Origin: Actinophytocola gossypii
GTDB taxonomy: Bacteria; Actinomycetota; Actinomycetes; Mycobacteriales; Pseudonocardiaceae
Assembly (NCBI RefSeq): GCF_025165815.1
Contig: NZ_JAFFZE010000010.1
Coordinates: forward strand, 186,001-250,000
Length of the DNA stretch: 64,000 bases
Direction: 5' to 3'
Within the stretch, counting starts at the first letter, position 1. The number at the start of each line of letters is the position of its first letter. The notes under the pieces were generated by a model. It ran no database searches, had not been told where the DNA came from, and worked only from the letters and a program-made list of their open reading frames with translations. The position numbers and the translations under genes were made by a program. This document shows, piece by piece, positions 50,615 through 59,492 of the stretch.

Positions 50615-53600
50615 ATGCCCGCCTCACGAAGAGTCGCCACCCTCGTAGTTCTGACCATGCTGGCCGGGCTGCTCGGCACGGCCACCGCGACCGCGCACAC
50701 GAGGTTCTCCGTCCTCGTGTTCTCCAAGGTCACGAACTTCTACCACGACTCCATCCCCGCCGGGATCGACGCCATCCGCGAACTCGGCGAGCGCCACCAG
50801 TTCACCGTGGAGGCCACCGACGACGCCTCGGCGTTCACCGACGACAACCTGGCCCGGTTCGACGCCGTCGTCTTCAACAACACCAACTCGACCCCGGAGT
50901 CCGGGGACCTGCTCGACGCCGACCAGCGCGCCGCGTTCCAGCGGTACATCCGCGCGGGCGGCGGGTTCACCGGGATCCACGCCGCCTCCGCCACCGAACG
51001 AGACTGGCAGTGGTACGAGGGCCTGGTCGGCGCCATCTTCGAGAACCACCCCGCGCCGCAGGTCGGCCGCGTCAAGGTGCTCGACCGCGCCCATCCGTCC
51101 ACAAAGCACCTTCCGGAGCTGTGGGAGCAGCAGGAGGAGTGGTACAACTGGCGGACCAACCCCACCGGCAAGGTGCACACCCTCGTGCAGATCAAGACCG
51201 ATGACGGCGTCACCGGCCTGAACGAGGGCGTCGACCACCCGTGGTCCTGGTGCCAGCGCTACGACGGCGGCCGGTCCTGGTTCACCGCCGGCGGGCACGC
51301 GCCGGAGAAGTTCGACGACCGCTGGTTCCGCACGCACCTGCTCGGCGGCATCGAGTGGGCGGCCGGCGCCAAGGACGGCGACTGCTCGGCCACCCAGACC
51401 GGCAACTTCCAGCGGGTTCCGCTGGTCACCGAGGGCCTCGCCGACCCGTTCGAGCTGGCCGTCGCCCCTGACCGCCGGGTGTTCTACATCCAGCGCACCG
51501 GCGCGCTCAAGGTGATCGACCAGGCAACGCTCACGGTCACCACCGCCCTGGACTTCGAGTACACGCCGGAGATGACCAGCCAGTCCGACGGCCTGCTCGG
51601 CCTGGCGCTCGACCCGCGCTTCGAGCGGAACAACTGGCTGTACCTGCTGTACTCCGACACCGAGGAGTCGCGGCTGAACCTGTCCCGGTTCACCGTCTCG
51701 GCCGACGACACCGTCGACCTGGCGTCGGAGAAGCGGCTGATGGAGATCCCGACGTTCCGGGGCGAGGGCCGGGCGAACTCGCACATGGCGGGCTCGCTGG
51801 CGTTCGACTCGAAGGGCAACCTGTACGTCGCCACCGGCGACAACACCGACCCGTTCGACTCCGACGGCTTCGCGCCGACCGACGAGCGGCCGGGCCGGGC
51901 GGCCTGGGACGCGCAGGGCACCAGCGCCAACACCAACGACCTGCGCGGCAAGATCCTGCGGATCACCCCGCGCAAGGACGGGACGTACACGATCCCGAAG
52001 GGCAACCTGTTCCGGCCCGGCACGCCGAAGACGCGGCCGGAGATCTACGTGATGGGGATGCGCAACCCGTTCCGGATCACCGTCGACCCGGCCACCGACG
52101 CGCTCATGGTCGGCGACTACGGACCGGACGCGCGGGAGGCCGACCCGGAGCGCGGCCCGGCCGGCACCGTCGAGTACCTGCGCATCACCGAGGCCGAAAA
52201 CCAGGGCTGGCCGTACTGCACCGGGAACAACACGCCGTTCCACGACTACGACTTCGCCACCGGCACCTCCGGCCCGGCCTACGACTGCACCGCGCCGGTG
52301 AACGACTCGCCGAACAACACCGGGCTGCGGGAGCTGCCGCCGGTGCAGCCGGCCTGGGTCTGGTACAGCTACGACACCTCCGCCGAGTTCCCCGAGCTCG
52401 GCTCCGGCGGTGGCGGCCCGATGGCCGGCCCGGTGTACCAGTACGACAGGAAGAACCCGCTGGTCACCAAGTTCCCGGAGTACTTCGACGGCAAGTTCTT
52501 CGCCTACGAGCTGACCCGGCGCTGGTTCAAGGCCATGTCGGTGCAGGAGCGGGACCAGTCGTTCACCGACCCCCGGTTCCCGGACGCGCACGCCGGCGAC
52601 CTGCTGTCGATCAACGGGGTGTTCGGGGACATGTCGTGGATCCAGCCGTTCGACGCGGACTTCGGGCCGGACGGCTCGCTGTACGTGATCGACTTCGGCG
52701 CCGGCAGCGGCACCGGCCGGGGCGGTACCAACGAGGGCTCCGGCATCTACCGGATCGACTACGTCGCCAACGGGCGCGCGCCGACCGCGGCGGTGACCGC
52801 GTCGGTCGACTCCGGTCCGGCGCCGCTGACCGTCGAGTTCTCCAGCGAGGGTTCCGGCGGCGGTGACGGCGAGCCGGTCACCTACGCCTGGGACTTCGAC
52901 GGCGACGGCACGGTCGACTCGACCGAGGCGAACCCGACGCACACCTACACCGAGCCGGGCGAGTACCGGGTGCTGTTGACGGTGACCAGCACGACCACGG
53001 ACCTCACCGCGGTCGCGGCCACCACGGTGACGTCGGGGAACACCCGGCCGCAGGTGCGGATCGTGTTCCCGCCGGACGGTGGCATGTTCGACTGGGGCAC
53101 GACGATCCCGTTCGAGGTCGAGGTCACCGACGCGGAGGACACGGAGATCGACTGTTCCCGGGTCGTGGTGCAGTCCCAGCTCGGGCACGACGACCACCTG
53201 CACCCGATGGACAACGTCACCGGCTGTTCGGGCACGGTCCGGACGGACACCGGCGACAGCCACGGGCCGGGGCAGAACCTCTACGCCGCGGTGAGCGCGC
53301 AGTACACCGACGGTGGCGGCACGGGTGACGCGCCGGAGCTGGTCGGGTCCGCGCACCTGGTGCTGGAGCCGAAGCACAAGGAGGCCGAGCACTTCGAGGA
53401 CACCGAGGGGGTCGAGGTGCTGGACCGGTCGGACGCGTCGGCCGGCAAGCGCCTCGGCGAGATCGAGCACGGTGACTGGGTCGCCTACGACCCGATCAAC
53501 CTGACCGCGATCGACTCGGTGACGGTGACGGCGTCGTCGGGCGGGATCGGCGGCCGGATCGAGTTCCGCGCCGACGCACCGGACGGCGAACTGGTGGGCT

Positions 53601-53782
53601 CGGTGGACGTGCCGAACACCGGCGGCTGGGGCACGACGGTGGACCTGGACGTCCCGCTGACCGACCCGGGCCGGACGATCACCCTGTACGCGGTGTTCGT
53701 CAACCCGGACTGGTCCCCGGACAAGGCCGACCTGCTGTCCCTCGACGAGCTGCTGTTCAACGGGCAGGGCGTCAACCAGTAG
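50615..53782 (+). CDS. Large secreted protein: ThuA, glucose/sorbosone-dehydrogenase propeller, PKD, CBM6
   Basis: A 1055-residue exported protein. The signal peptide (about 1-26) is followed by a ThuA-like domain (about 30-255; 'FSKVTNFYHDSIPAGIDAI', 'YIRAGGGFTGIHAAS'), a six-bladed glucose/sorbosone-dehydrogenase propeller (about 265-705; 'LADPFELAVAPDRRVFYIQRTG', 'MRNPFRITVDPATD'), a PKD domain (about 725-810; 'VTYAWDFDGDGTVDSTEANPTHTY') and a C-terminal CBM6-type lectin (about 930-1055; 'KEAEHFED'). It likely binds and oxidises extracellular sugars. The ATG has AAGGGA upstream. It shares domain logic and an operator-like motif with the gene at 15610-18579. Confidence 0.92.
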   Translation: MPASRRVATLVVLTMLAGLLGTATATAHTRFSVLVFSKVTNFYHDSIPAGIDAIRELGERHQFTVEATDDASAFTDDNLARFDAVVFNNTNSTPESGDLLDADQRAAFQRYIRAGGGFTGIHAASATERDWQWYEGLVGAIFENHPAPQVGRVKVLDRAHPSTKHLPELWEQQEEWYNWRTNPTGKVHTLVQIKTDDGVTGLNEGVDHPWSWCQRYDGGRSWFTAGGHAPEKFDDRWFRTHLLGGIEWAAGAKDGDCSATQTGNFQRVPLVTEGLADPFELAVAPDRRVFYIQRTGALKVIDQATLTVTTALDFEYTPEMTSQSDGLLGLALDPRFERNNWLYLLYSDTEESRLNLSRFTVSADDTVDLASEKRLMEIPTFRGEGRANSHMAGSLAFDSKGNLYVATGDNTDPFDSDGFAPTDERPGRAAWDAQGTSANTNDLRGKILRITPRKDGTYTIPKGNLFRPGTPKTRPEIYVMGMRNPFRITVDPATDALMVGDYGPDAREADPERGPAGTVEYLRITEAENQGWPYCTGNNTPFHDYDFATGTSGPAYDCTAPVNDSPNNTGLRELPPVQPAWVWYSYDTSAEFPELGSGGGGPMAGPVYQYDRKNPLVTKFPEYFDGKFFAYELTRRWFKAMSVQERDQSFTDPRFPDAHAGDLLSINGVFGDMSWIQPFDADFGPDGSLYVIDFGAGSGTGRGGTNEGSGIYRIDYVANGRAPTAAVTASVDSGPAPLTVEFSSEGSGGGDGEPVTYAWDFDGDGTVDSTEANPTHTYTEPGEYRVLLTVTSTTTDLTAVAATTVTSGNTRPQVRIVFPPDGGMFDWGTTIPFEVEVTDAEDTEIDCSRVVVQSQLGHDDHLHPMDNVTGCSGTVRTDTGDSHGPGQNLYAAVSAQYTDGGGTGDAPELVGSAHLVLEPKHKEAEHFEDTEGVEVLDRSDASAGKRLGEIEHGDWVAYDPINLTAIDSVTVTASSGGIGGRIEFRADAPDGELVGSVDVPNTGGWGTTVDLDVPLTDPGRTITLYAVFVNPDWSPDKADLLSLDELLFNGQGVNQ

Positions 53783-54075
53783 GACCGAGGTGGGGCGGGC
53801 CGGCGTGTTCGGCTCGCCCCACCTTTCCGCTGGTCGGGTCGATCGCAGGGGCAACAGCGTTGGCCCCGGAACGGGGGCGACCGCCGGGCAAGCTCGTCGA
53901 CCAGTCGGTTGAACCCGGTTGGATCGAATCCCGGCCGTACGTCCGACTCGTGTGGCGTCAGCCAGCCGCGCCGGAGCGCGTCGTTGATGACCTGCTTCTT
54001 CGGGCGGCGCTCCCGCCGTGCCACGTCGTCGATCAACTGGGCTAGGTCATCGTCAATCTTCACGGTGATCCGCAC
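53485..54075 (-). pseudogene. Ribbon-helix-helix (VapB/CopG-like) antitoxin with lost C-terminus
   Basis: The first ~70 residues from the GTG at 54075 are a good type-II antitoxin: 'VRITVKIDDDLAQLIDDVARRERRPKKQVINDALRRGW', then a linker and 'GFDPTGFNRLVDEL', as in actinobacterial VapB proteins, which normally stop a few residues later. Here the frame runs on for another ~120 unrelated residues into the 3' end of the convergent ThuA gene, crossing its terminator. No toxin (PIN) gene follows. It is best read as a broken antitoxin left after loss of its toxin, though a short read-through product remains possible. Confidence 0.6.
53788..53824. terminator. Terminator of the ThuA gene
   Basis: AGGTGGGGCG (53788-53797) pairs with 53815-53824, extended inward by four more pairs (one G-T) around a 9-base loop. 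It lies 6 bases beyond the stop codon at 53782. A short TT follows on the plus strand. Confidence 0.82.
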
Positions 54076-54182
54076 CGTGAGGATTATGGTGCCTGGTTCC
54101 CGAGTTCGCCGCGACGATGAGTTGAGCGCCGGCTCCTACGGTGCGACAGACCGTCATCACCCGTAACTTCCCTGGGAGCGCC

Positions 54183-55163
54183 GTGAGAAGAACCAGTGCC
54201 GTCCTGTTGTCCGCCACCGTCGTGGCCCTCGGGCTGCCGGCGGCGGGACAGGCGACAGCCGAGGCCGACGCGTCCGCGTGTGCGGTGTCCACCCTGCCCA
54301 ACCCCGCCGACGGGACCGCGACCGTGACCGCGATGACCGGGAACACCACGTTCTACGGCTCCGTCTCGCCGGTCGGGAACGGGTCGGGCGTGGTGTGGCG
54401 GGACGGGGCGATCGTGGACGCCCTCGCGTTCAATCCCGTCGACGCCAACGCCTCCGGCGTGCTCATCGGCTACCGGTACACCCCCGACACCCGCTGGTCC
54501 CAGCCGGTCGGGCAGCGGCCGGGCGAGGAGCCCGTGGACATCGGCTCGACGCAGGACGCCGTGCACGAGATCAACGACGCCGGCACGTACGTCGGCAGCG
54601 GCACGGTCGGGCATTGGCCGTACTACTTCAGCATCGCGTTCGTCGGCAGTGCCGACACGTGGACGGGCTATGCCCTGGAGTCCTCGCTCGACGTACCGAT
54701 CGCCGCGCTCGCCGTCGACGACAACGGCGACGTGCTGGGACGCAGCGACTACGACCGGGACGGTGTCCGCACCGCCGCGGTGTGGCGCGACGGCGCGAGC
54801 GGCGCGCCGCAGGACCTCGGTCCAGCCGACGAACTCGACCCGGAGGACATCGACGCCGGTACGGTCCTGGTCAACCGCGCCCTCCACGACGACATCGCCC
54901 TGATCGACCTCGCGTCCGGGGACGTCACGGCCGTTCCCGGGAGCACCGGCTACCGAGGCATCTCCCTGAAGAACGGCACGATCCTCGCGAACAGTGCCGA
55001 CGGGTACGCGTTGTTCCGGGACGGGACGAGCACCGACCTGGCACCGCCGGCGGGGTCGACGATCACCTCGGCCGGCGCGCTCAGCTCGGACGGTACCACC
55101 GTCGGCGGCCAGACCAGGACCAGTGCCGGAGCCCTGGTGCCGACCGTGTGGCGCTGCGGGTAG
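54183..55163 (+). CDS. Secreted HAF-repeat-like protein
   Basis: A 326-residue exported protein. The signal peptide is at about 1-24 ('AVLLSATVVALGLPAAGQATA'). The mature chain has repeated units with 'VVWRDGAIVDAL', 'AVHEINDAGTYVG', 'ALAVDDNGDVLGRSD' and 'AAVWRDG', which match the HAF-type extracellular repeat (A..W.dG..., IN..G..vG); a beta-propeller-like fold is expected. Function unknown. The GTG at 54183 is chosen because GGGAGC lies 6 bases upstream and the signal peptide follows. Confidence 0.78.
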   Translation: MRRTSAVLLSATVVALGLPAAGQATAEADASACAVSTLPNPADGTATVTAMTGNTTFYGSVSPVGNGSGVVWRDGAIVDALAFNPVDANASGVLIGYRYTPDTRWSQPVGQRPGEEPVDIGSTQDAVHEINDAGTYVGSGTVGHWPYYFSIAFVGSADTWTGYALESSLDVPIAALAVDDNGDVLGRSDYDRDGVRTAAVWRDGASGAPQDLGPADELDPEDIDAGTVLVNRALHDDIALIDLASGDVTAVPGSTGYRGISLKNGTILANSADGYALFRDGTSTDLAPPAGSTITSAGALSSDGTTVGGQTRTSAGALVPTVWRCG

Positions 55164-55284
55164 CCCGCGCCTACTCCACCAGGCTGCCGACGCCGTTGGC
55201 GCGGACACTCCCACGTCACCCGAACCGGACCCCACGGTGGTTCGAGGCGGGCTTCCGGCGGTTCTCCAGTGGGAGCGGCACGAG

Positions 55285-55324
55285 CGGGTAGGCGACCGCT
55301 CGCCCCGGACCGGCCGCCTACCCG
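55285..55324. terminator. Bidirectional terminator between two secreted-protein genes
   Basis: CGGGTAGGCG at 55285-55294 pairs perfectly with 55315-55324 around a 20-base loop. It is placed between convergent stops at 55163 (+) and 55345 (-). Confidence 0.75.
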
Positions 55325-55344
55325 ACGTGTCACGAGCTCATGGC

Positions 55345-55554
55345 TCAGTCGACGAGCACCGGCCAACCGTCGAACAACCCGCCCTGGCACGTCAGGCCGG
55401 TCTCGCTGTGCGGGTTGAAAACAGTGGATCCACCACCCCATTCGCACTGCTCCGGGGGGATGGGATCGGGTCGGGCTGACGCGGTCCCCGCCAGCCCCAC
55501 CATCACCCCGACTGTGACAGCCAGAGCACCTGCGAACGACGCCATCCGCCGCAT
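55345..55554 (-). CDS. Small secreted protein with two cysteines
   Basis: A 69-residue preprotein with a signal peptide ('FAGALAVTVGVMVGLAGTASA', cleavage after about residue 28). The mature peptide of about 40 residues, beginning RPDPIPPEQ and holding one Cys in 'QCEW' and one in 'LTCQGG', can form a single disulfide. Similar small secreted peptides are common in Pseudonocardiaceae but have no assigned function. The start is the ATG 55554 or in-frame GTGs at 55560/55563; GGAAGG at 55566-55571 fits the GTG better. Confidence 0.72.
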   Translation of the reverse strand: MRRMASFAGALAVTVGVMVGLAGTASARPDPIPPEQCEWGGGSTVFNPHSETGLTCQGGLFDGWPVLVD

Positions 55555-55563
55555 CGTCACCAC

Positions 55564-56262
55564 TTCCTTCCGTTGAGATGGACTGCCTTGCGCATCCAGG
55601 CATGCCCGTCCCAGGTGGACGTCCAACCTGCCGCACACCCATGTGCGACATCGGTCATCCCGCGGAGTGAAAGCACCACAAGCGGAGCGTGGCCCGGCAC
55701 ACGAAAGGTGATCCGTCCAGGCGCGACAGCCACGCACGGGGCGCCGCGGTGGACGTGCCGGCGAGGACCTCGGCGCACTGCTCGGTCATCCGGCCAGCTC
55801 GACACGATGGCCCGCCGGGCGCGCGCCAGCCGGGCCATGGGACGCGACTCCATGGTCGGGTTGTCGCGGAGAACCAGGCGGCTCGGACCGGCGAGGCGAG
55901 TGAGCCGGCTCGGTGTCCTGCACGCACGACGACGGTGGGAATCGCACCATGGGACATGGCGGTTCAGCCCGTGGTGCGGCACGTCTGGGTCGCCCCGATG
56001 ACCCGCGTCCCGCGTGACCTGCCGGAACGGGCCAGCGCCCCGGTGGGGCCGGTGGGCGCTTCCCCGATACCTCGCCAACCCCGGTTCGGCCCGAACATCA
56101 CGGTACCCACGGCGGCCGGTGTCATGGTCGTCGCGGCTGGCGAGACCGGCCAGCGCTCCGGTACTGGCATTCTCTTCCGCGGGGCCCGCCGGTGAACGGC
56201 CACGGCGGTAATCCCGCCGGCTCCGAACGGGAGGGCTCGGCGTCCGCGGCGTGGTCAGTCGC
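55564..56262. other. 700-base stretch without a convincing gene
   Basis: Open frames exist on both strands but none has a clear start plus family match. The best candidate is on the minus strand, from an ATG near 55850 to about 55557, ending 'WTSTWDGHAWMRKAVHLNGRKW'; it has no ribosome-binding site. No transposase, tRNA or large repeat was seen. Confidence 0.4.
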
Positions 56263-56799
56263 TCAGGATCGGAACGACGAGCTCGGGTACGGCACGTTGA
56301 CGCCTCGGTCGTCCACCACAGGTTGCTCGTCGTAGCTGGGCGGCGGGAAGATACCGGCGTCGTGCTTGGGGGGCGGCGGTGTGGGGGTGTAGTCGGCCGG
56401 TTCGTTCCACGACTCCTCGTGGCGCGACTGCTTCGGCACGGAGACCTTCGGCAAGTCGTCGTTGTGCACGGGAACGACGTCATAGAGGTCGTCGCCCCGA
56501 CCGGTCCGCAGCATCCACGCCTGAAGGCCCTGGAGCTCGCTGTAGAGCGCGGGGCCGGCCTGGCTCGCGAGCTGTTTTCGGGACTCCTCCAGCCGATCCG
56601 GTTGGGTGAGCAACTCGTTGAGCAGAGCCGAGACCTGATCGACACGGAAGCGCCCGGCAGGCAGATAAGCCTCCTGTGCGCTACGCAGGATCAGCTGGCC
56701 AGTCGGGTCGGACAGTTGTGGAGCATCGGACGGTCGAGTTGTCTTGTCCGTGAACCACTTGTAGCGAAGGCGAGTACGTTGAATCGTCCAGGTAGACAT
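56263..56799 (-). CDS. Hypothetical protein with proline-rich C-terminus
   Basis: A 178-residue protein of unrecognised family. The first ~110 residues look folded ('WTIQRTRLRYKWFTDKTTRPS', 'GQLILRSAQEAYLPAGRFRVDQVSALLNELL'), with helical segments; the last ~60 are disordered and Pro-rich ('YTPTPPPPKHDAGIFPPPSYDEQPV'). No signal peptide. The ATG has GAGG upstream. Codon use is slightly less GC-extreme than the neighbours. A scaffolding or secretion-associated role (ESX/EspG-like acidic Pro-rich tails look similar) is only a guess. Confidence 0.7.
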   Translation of the reverse strand: MSTWTIQRTRLRYKWFTDKTTRPSDAPQLSDPTGQLILRSAQEAYLPAGRFRVDQVSALLNELLTQPDRLEESRKQLASQAGPALYSELQGLQAWMLRTGRGDDLYDVVPVHNDDLPKVSVPKQSRHEESWNEPADYTPTPPPPKHDAGIFPPPSYDEQPVVDDRGVNVPYPSSSFRS

Positions 56800-56910
56800 T
56801 ACAAGCCTCGTTTCTGTTTATCCGCTTCCGGGGACTGGTCCCAACGGGTGACGCGTCCCAAAGTAGTGGGTACCGGAGGTACCGGAAGGAGCACAACGAC
56901 ACCCATTCGG

Positions 56911-57069
56911 TTAAAGTGCAGAAACGCCGTGGGACAGCAGGTCGAGCGGATAATCGCAACTGAAACCTGTTCGAAGTGCGAGTTTTCGGTAGCCGTTGTC
57001 GTCGACGCTACCCAAATAGATTCCCTCCACAGTGGGGCACAGGTCACTTTTCGTGAGCGCTGCCGCCAA
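56911..57069 (-). CDS. Possible small protein upstream of the hypothetical gene
   Basis: A 52-codon frame from a TTG at 57067-57069 reads 'LTKSDLCPTVEGIYLGSVDDNGYRKLALRTGFSCDYPLDLL', with codons such as AAA, AGT, TAT and TTG that are unusual for this genome but read like real protein. The start lacks a clear ribosome-binding site. It lies 111 bases upstream of the hypothetical gene, same strand. The rest of 56800-57218 holds no other gene, only a terminator. Confidence 0.3.
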   Translation of the reverse strand: MAAALTKSDLCPTVEGIYLGSVDDNGYRKLALRTGFSCDYPLDLLSHGVSAL

Positions 57070-57105
57070 GCCATGCCGCCGGGCCCCCGAGCCGGTGGTA
57101 GTTCG

Positions 57106-57137
57106 GCCGCCTCCGGCGGTGGGGCGGCGGAGGCGGC
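57106..57137. terminator. Terminator downstream of the SDR gene
   Basis: GCCGCCTCCG (57106-57115) pairs perfectly with 57128-57137 around a 12-base loop, about 80 bases beyond the stop of the leftward SDR gene. Confidence 0.65.
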
Positions 57138-57218
57138 TGCTCCTGACCAGGGGAGCCGTATCCCCGAGGAGGTCCGGGAGGACGTGGTCCGGGGCCGCGA
57201 GGGGACGCGAGCCGATGC

Positions 57219-58118
57219 TCAGGTCAGCAGTTGACCCCCGGTCACCCCGAGCACCTCGCCGGTGACGTAGCTCGACTCCTGCGAGGCGAAGAACACATAC
57301 GGCGGTGCGAGCTCGGCGGGTTGGGCGGCACGGCCGAGCGGCGTCTGCCCGCCGAACGAGTCGACCTTCTCCGCGGGCATCGTCGCCGGGATCAGCGGAG
57401 TCCAGACCGGTCCCGGCGCCACGGAGTTGACCCGAACACCCCTGGACGCCAGGTCCGCGGACAACGCCTTGGTGAAGTTCACGATCGCGGCCTTGGTGCA
57501 CGCGTAGTCCAGCAGCTCGGGTGACGGCTGAAACGCCTGGATCGACGACGTGTTGATGATGCTCGACCCCGCCCGCATGTGCGGCACGGCCGCCTTGCAC
57601 AGCCAGAACATCGCATAGACGTTCGTCCTGAACACCCGGTCGAACTGCTCGGTCGAGATGCCGAGGAGTCCGTCGTCCTGGGACATCTGGTAGGCGGCGT
57701 TGTTCACCAGCACGTCGATCCGGCCGAACTCCGCCAACGCACGTTCGACGATCCGTTCGCAATGGGTCTCGTCCCGGATGTCACCGGCCACCAGCACGAC
57801 CTCGCGTCCCGCCTCCCGAACCAACTCCGCGGTCCGCTCGGCGTCGTCCTGCTCCTCGGCCAGATAGGACAGCAACACGTCCGCGCCCTCCCGGGCGAAC
57901 GCCACCGCGACGGCCCGACCGATCCCGGAGTCGCCACCGGTGATCACCGCCTTGCGGTCGGCCAACCGGCCACTCCCGCGGTAGGAGTCCTCGCCGTGGT
58001 CCGGCTCCGGTCCCATCGCCTCACCCGTGCCCGGATGGTCCTGCTCCTGCCCGCGCTGTTCCTGCGGTCGCGGGTACTGGTCACGCGGATTCCGCTGCGT
58101 GTACTGGTCCTCGGCCAT
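57219..58118 (-). CDS. Short-chain dehydrogenase/reductase (YghA/YhxC-like)
   Basis: A 299-residue NAD(P)-dependent oxidoreductase. A polar Gln/Pro-rich N-terminal extension (about 1-50) typical of stress-linked YghA/YhxC-type SDRs precedes the Rossmann motif 'VITGGDSGIGRAVAVAFAREGADVLLSY', 'VNNAAYQ', the catalytic Ser in 'SIINTSSIQAF' and the Tyr-x3-Lys in 'LDYACTKAAIVNFTKAL'. The end, 'PPYVFFASQESSYVTGEVLGVTGG', is standard. The ATG at 58118 follows GGAGGGG. Probably a general-stress aldehyde or alcohol dehydrogenase; the substrate is unknown. Confidence 0.93.
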   Translation of the reverse strand: MAEDQYTQRNPRDQYPRPQEQRGQEQDHPGTGEAMGPEPDHGEDSYRGSGRLADRKAVITGGDSGIGRAVAVAFAREGADVLLSYLAEEQDDAERTAELVREAGREVVLVAGDIRDETHCERIVERALAEFGRIDVLVNNAAYQMSQDDGLLGISTEQFDRVFRTNVYAMFWLCKAAVPHMRAGSSIINTSSIQAFQPSPELLDYACTKAAIVNFTKALSADLASRGVRVNSVAPGPVWTPLIPATMPAEKVDSFGGQTPLGRAAQPAELAPPYVFFASQESSYVTGEVLGVTGGQLLT

Positions 58119-58315
58119 GGCTGCCCCTCCTGGGTGAACGCTCCTCCCGCAGTGTTCCCGCCGGCTGGCCCCGGCAACCCGACACTTGAGGCTCAGCACC
58201 CCACCTCAGGATTGACCTCGGTCACACCGGGTGGTCGGGCGGTGTGCGGAGCCGTCGCCGGGGTATTCGCCACCTGCCCGCCCTCCGGCCGGGCAGACGA
58301 GGGCGGGGAGACACG

Positions 58316-59416
58316 TTGCTGACCGAACTGCTGGGGGACGTGGTGCACGGCGCGGAGAAGGTGCACCACGGGCTCGCCGCGCTGATCCACGAAACGGCGC
58401 GCACAGGAGTCAGCAGGTCCGGTGCTGTGCTCGGCTCGCTCGCGGCCACCGCGACACGGCCGCCCCGAATGCTGATCGACTCTCCTGTGGGGCAGCGCGC
58501 CCTCGGCATCGCGAACGGCATGTTCGGCGAGAAGGCGGACGCCCGCGGCGGCGCGCTGCCCGCCGCGATGACGGTGCGGCTGGACCACCGCCGGATCGAC
58601 CTGGACGGTGACTCACTCACGGCCGCCTTCCCCGACGCGACCGGGCGCCTGGTGGTGTTCCTGCACGGACTGGTCGAAACCGAGCGCTCCTGGTTCCACC
58701 GGCACGCCCCAGGCAGGTCCCGCTCTGGCACGGACTTCGGCAGCCGGCTCGCCGAAGACCTGCCCTGCACTCCCGTCTACGTGCGCTACAACACCGGCCG
58801 CCGCGTCTCCGACAACGGTGGCGAGCTCGTCGACCTGCTCACCGAGCTCGTCGCGGGCTGGCCTGTGGAGGTCACCGAGATCGTCCTGATCGGACATTCC
58901 ATGGGCGGGCTGGTCGCCCGCAGCGCGTTGCTCCAGGCCACCGAACAGCCGATTCCGTGGTTCTCGACGGTGACCCGGCTGGTGTGCCTGGGCACCCCCC
59001 ACACGGGCGCGCCCCTCGAACGTGGGGTCGTCCATGTGACCGCGCTGCTCGACAAGCTCGCGGTCGCCGCACCGCTGGTCCGGCTCCTGGCCCTGCGCAG
59101 CGACGGCATCAAAGACCTCGCCCGGGGCAGCCTCCACCGCACCGAATGGGCCACCGAGCCCACCGCCACCGTGGCGCCCGTTCCCACGCTTCCCACCGAG
59201 GTCCGGCAGTACTTCGTCGCCGCGACCCTGACCCGCTCGCGAGAAAGCCTCTTGGCCCGGTTCCTCGGCGACCTACTGGTGGCCCCGGCCAGCGCCGGCG
59301 ACAGCACACAGGGCGCGGACCTCCGGTGGTTCGGCGGCATGCACCACTTCGACCTCTTGTGCCACGACGCCGTCTACGACGCCATGCTCGACTGGTTGCG
59401 GTCCGATCCCCGGTGA
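58316..59416 (+). CDS. Alpha/beta hydrolase, lipase-like (PGAP1-type)
   Basis: A 366-residue alpha/beta-hydrolase. The oxyanion-hole segment 'LVVFLHGLVETERSW', the nucleophile elbow 'IVLIGHSMGGLVARSAL' (Ser of GHSMGG) and a late His in 'GGMHHFDLLCHDAVYDAMLDWL' complete the triad. About 115 residues of non-catalytic N-terminus precede it. There is no signal peptide, so it acts inside the cell or at the membrane inner face. The TTG at 58316 is chosen for GGGGAG 5 bases upstream. Likely substrates are esters or lipids; none can be named. Confidence 0.88.
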   Translation: MLTELLGDVVHGAEKVHHGLAALIHETARTGVSRSGAVLGSLAATATRPPRMLIDSPVGQRALGIANGMFGEKADARGGALPAAMTVRLDHRRIDLDGDSLTAAFPDATGRLVVFLHGLVETERSWFHRHAPGRSRSGTDFGSRLAEDLPCTPVYVRYNTGRRVSDNGGELVDLLTELVAGWPVEVTEIVLIGHSMGGLVARSALLQATEQPIPWFSTVTRLVCLGTPHTGAPLERGVVHVTALLDKLAVAAPLVRLLALRSDGIKDLARGSLHRTEWATEPTATVAPVPTLPTEVRQYFVAATLTRSRESLLARFLGDLLVAPASAGDSTQGADLRWFGGMHHFDLLCHDAVYDAMLDWLRSDPR

Positions 59417-59492
59417 AGGACGACCGCGGCGGCAAGGGAGGCGCCACGCACCGTCGGCCGGGTGTTCGGCCACCAAGCGCGTGCCCGCTTCG

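Noticed and set aside
50624-53854. A 1076-codon open frame antisense to the ThuA gene, and similar long antisense frames at 3121-4914, 13243-15558, 22433-24973 and 1013-3274 (upper part)
   Set aside because: They arise from high GC at third codon positions. Their translations are Arg/Ala/Gly/His/Val-rich with no family features, while the opposite strand encodes clear proteins.
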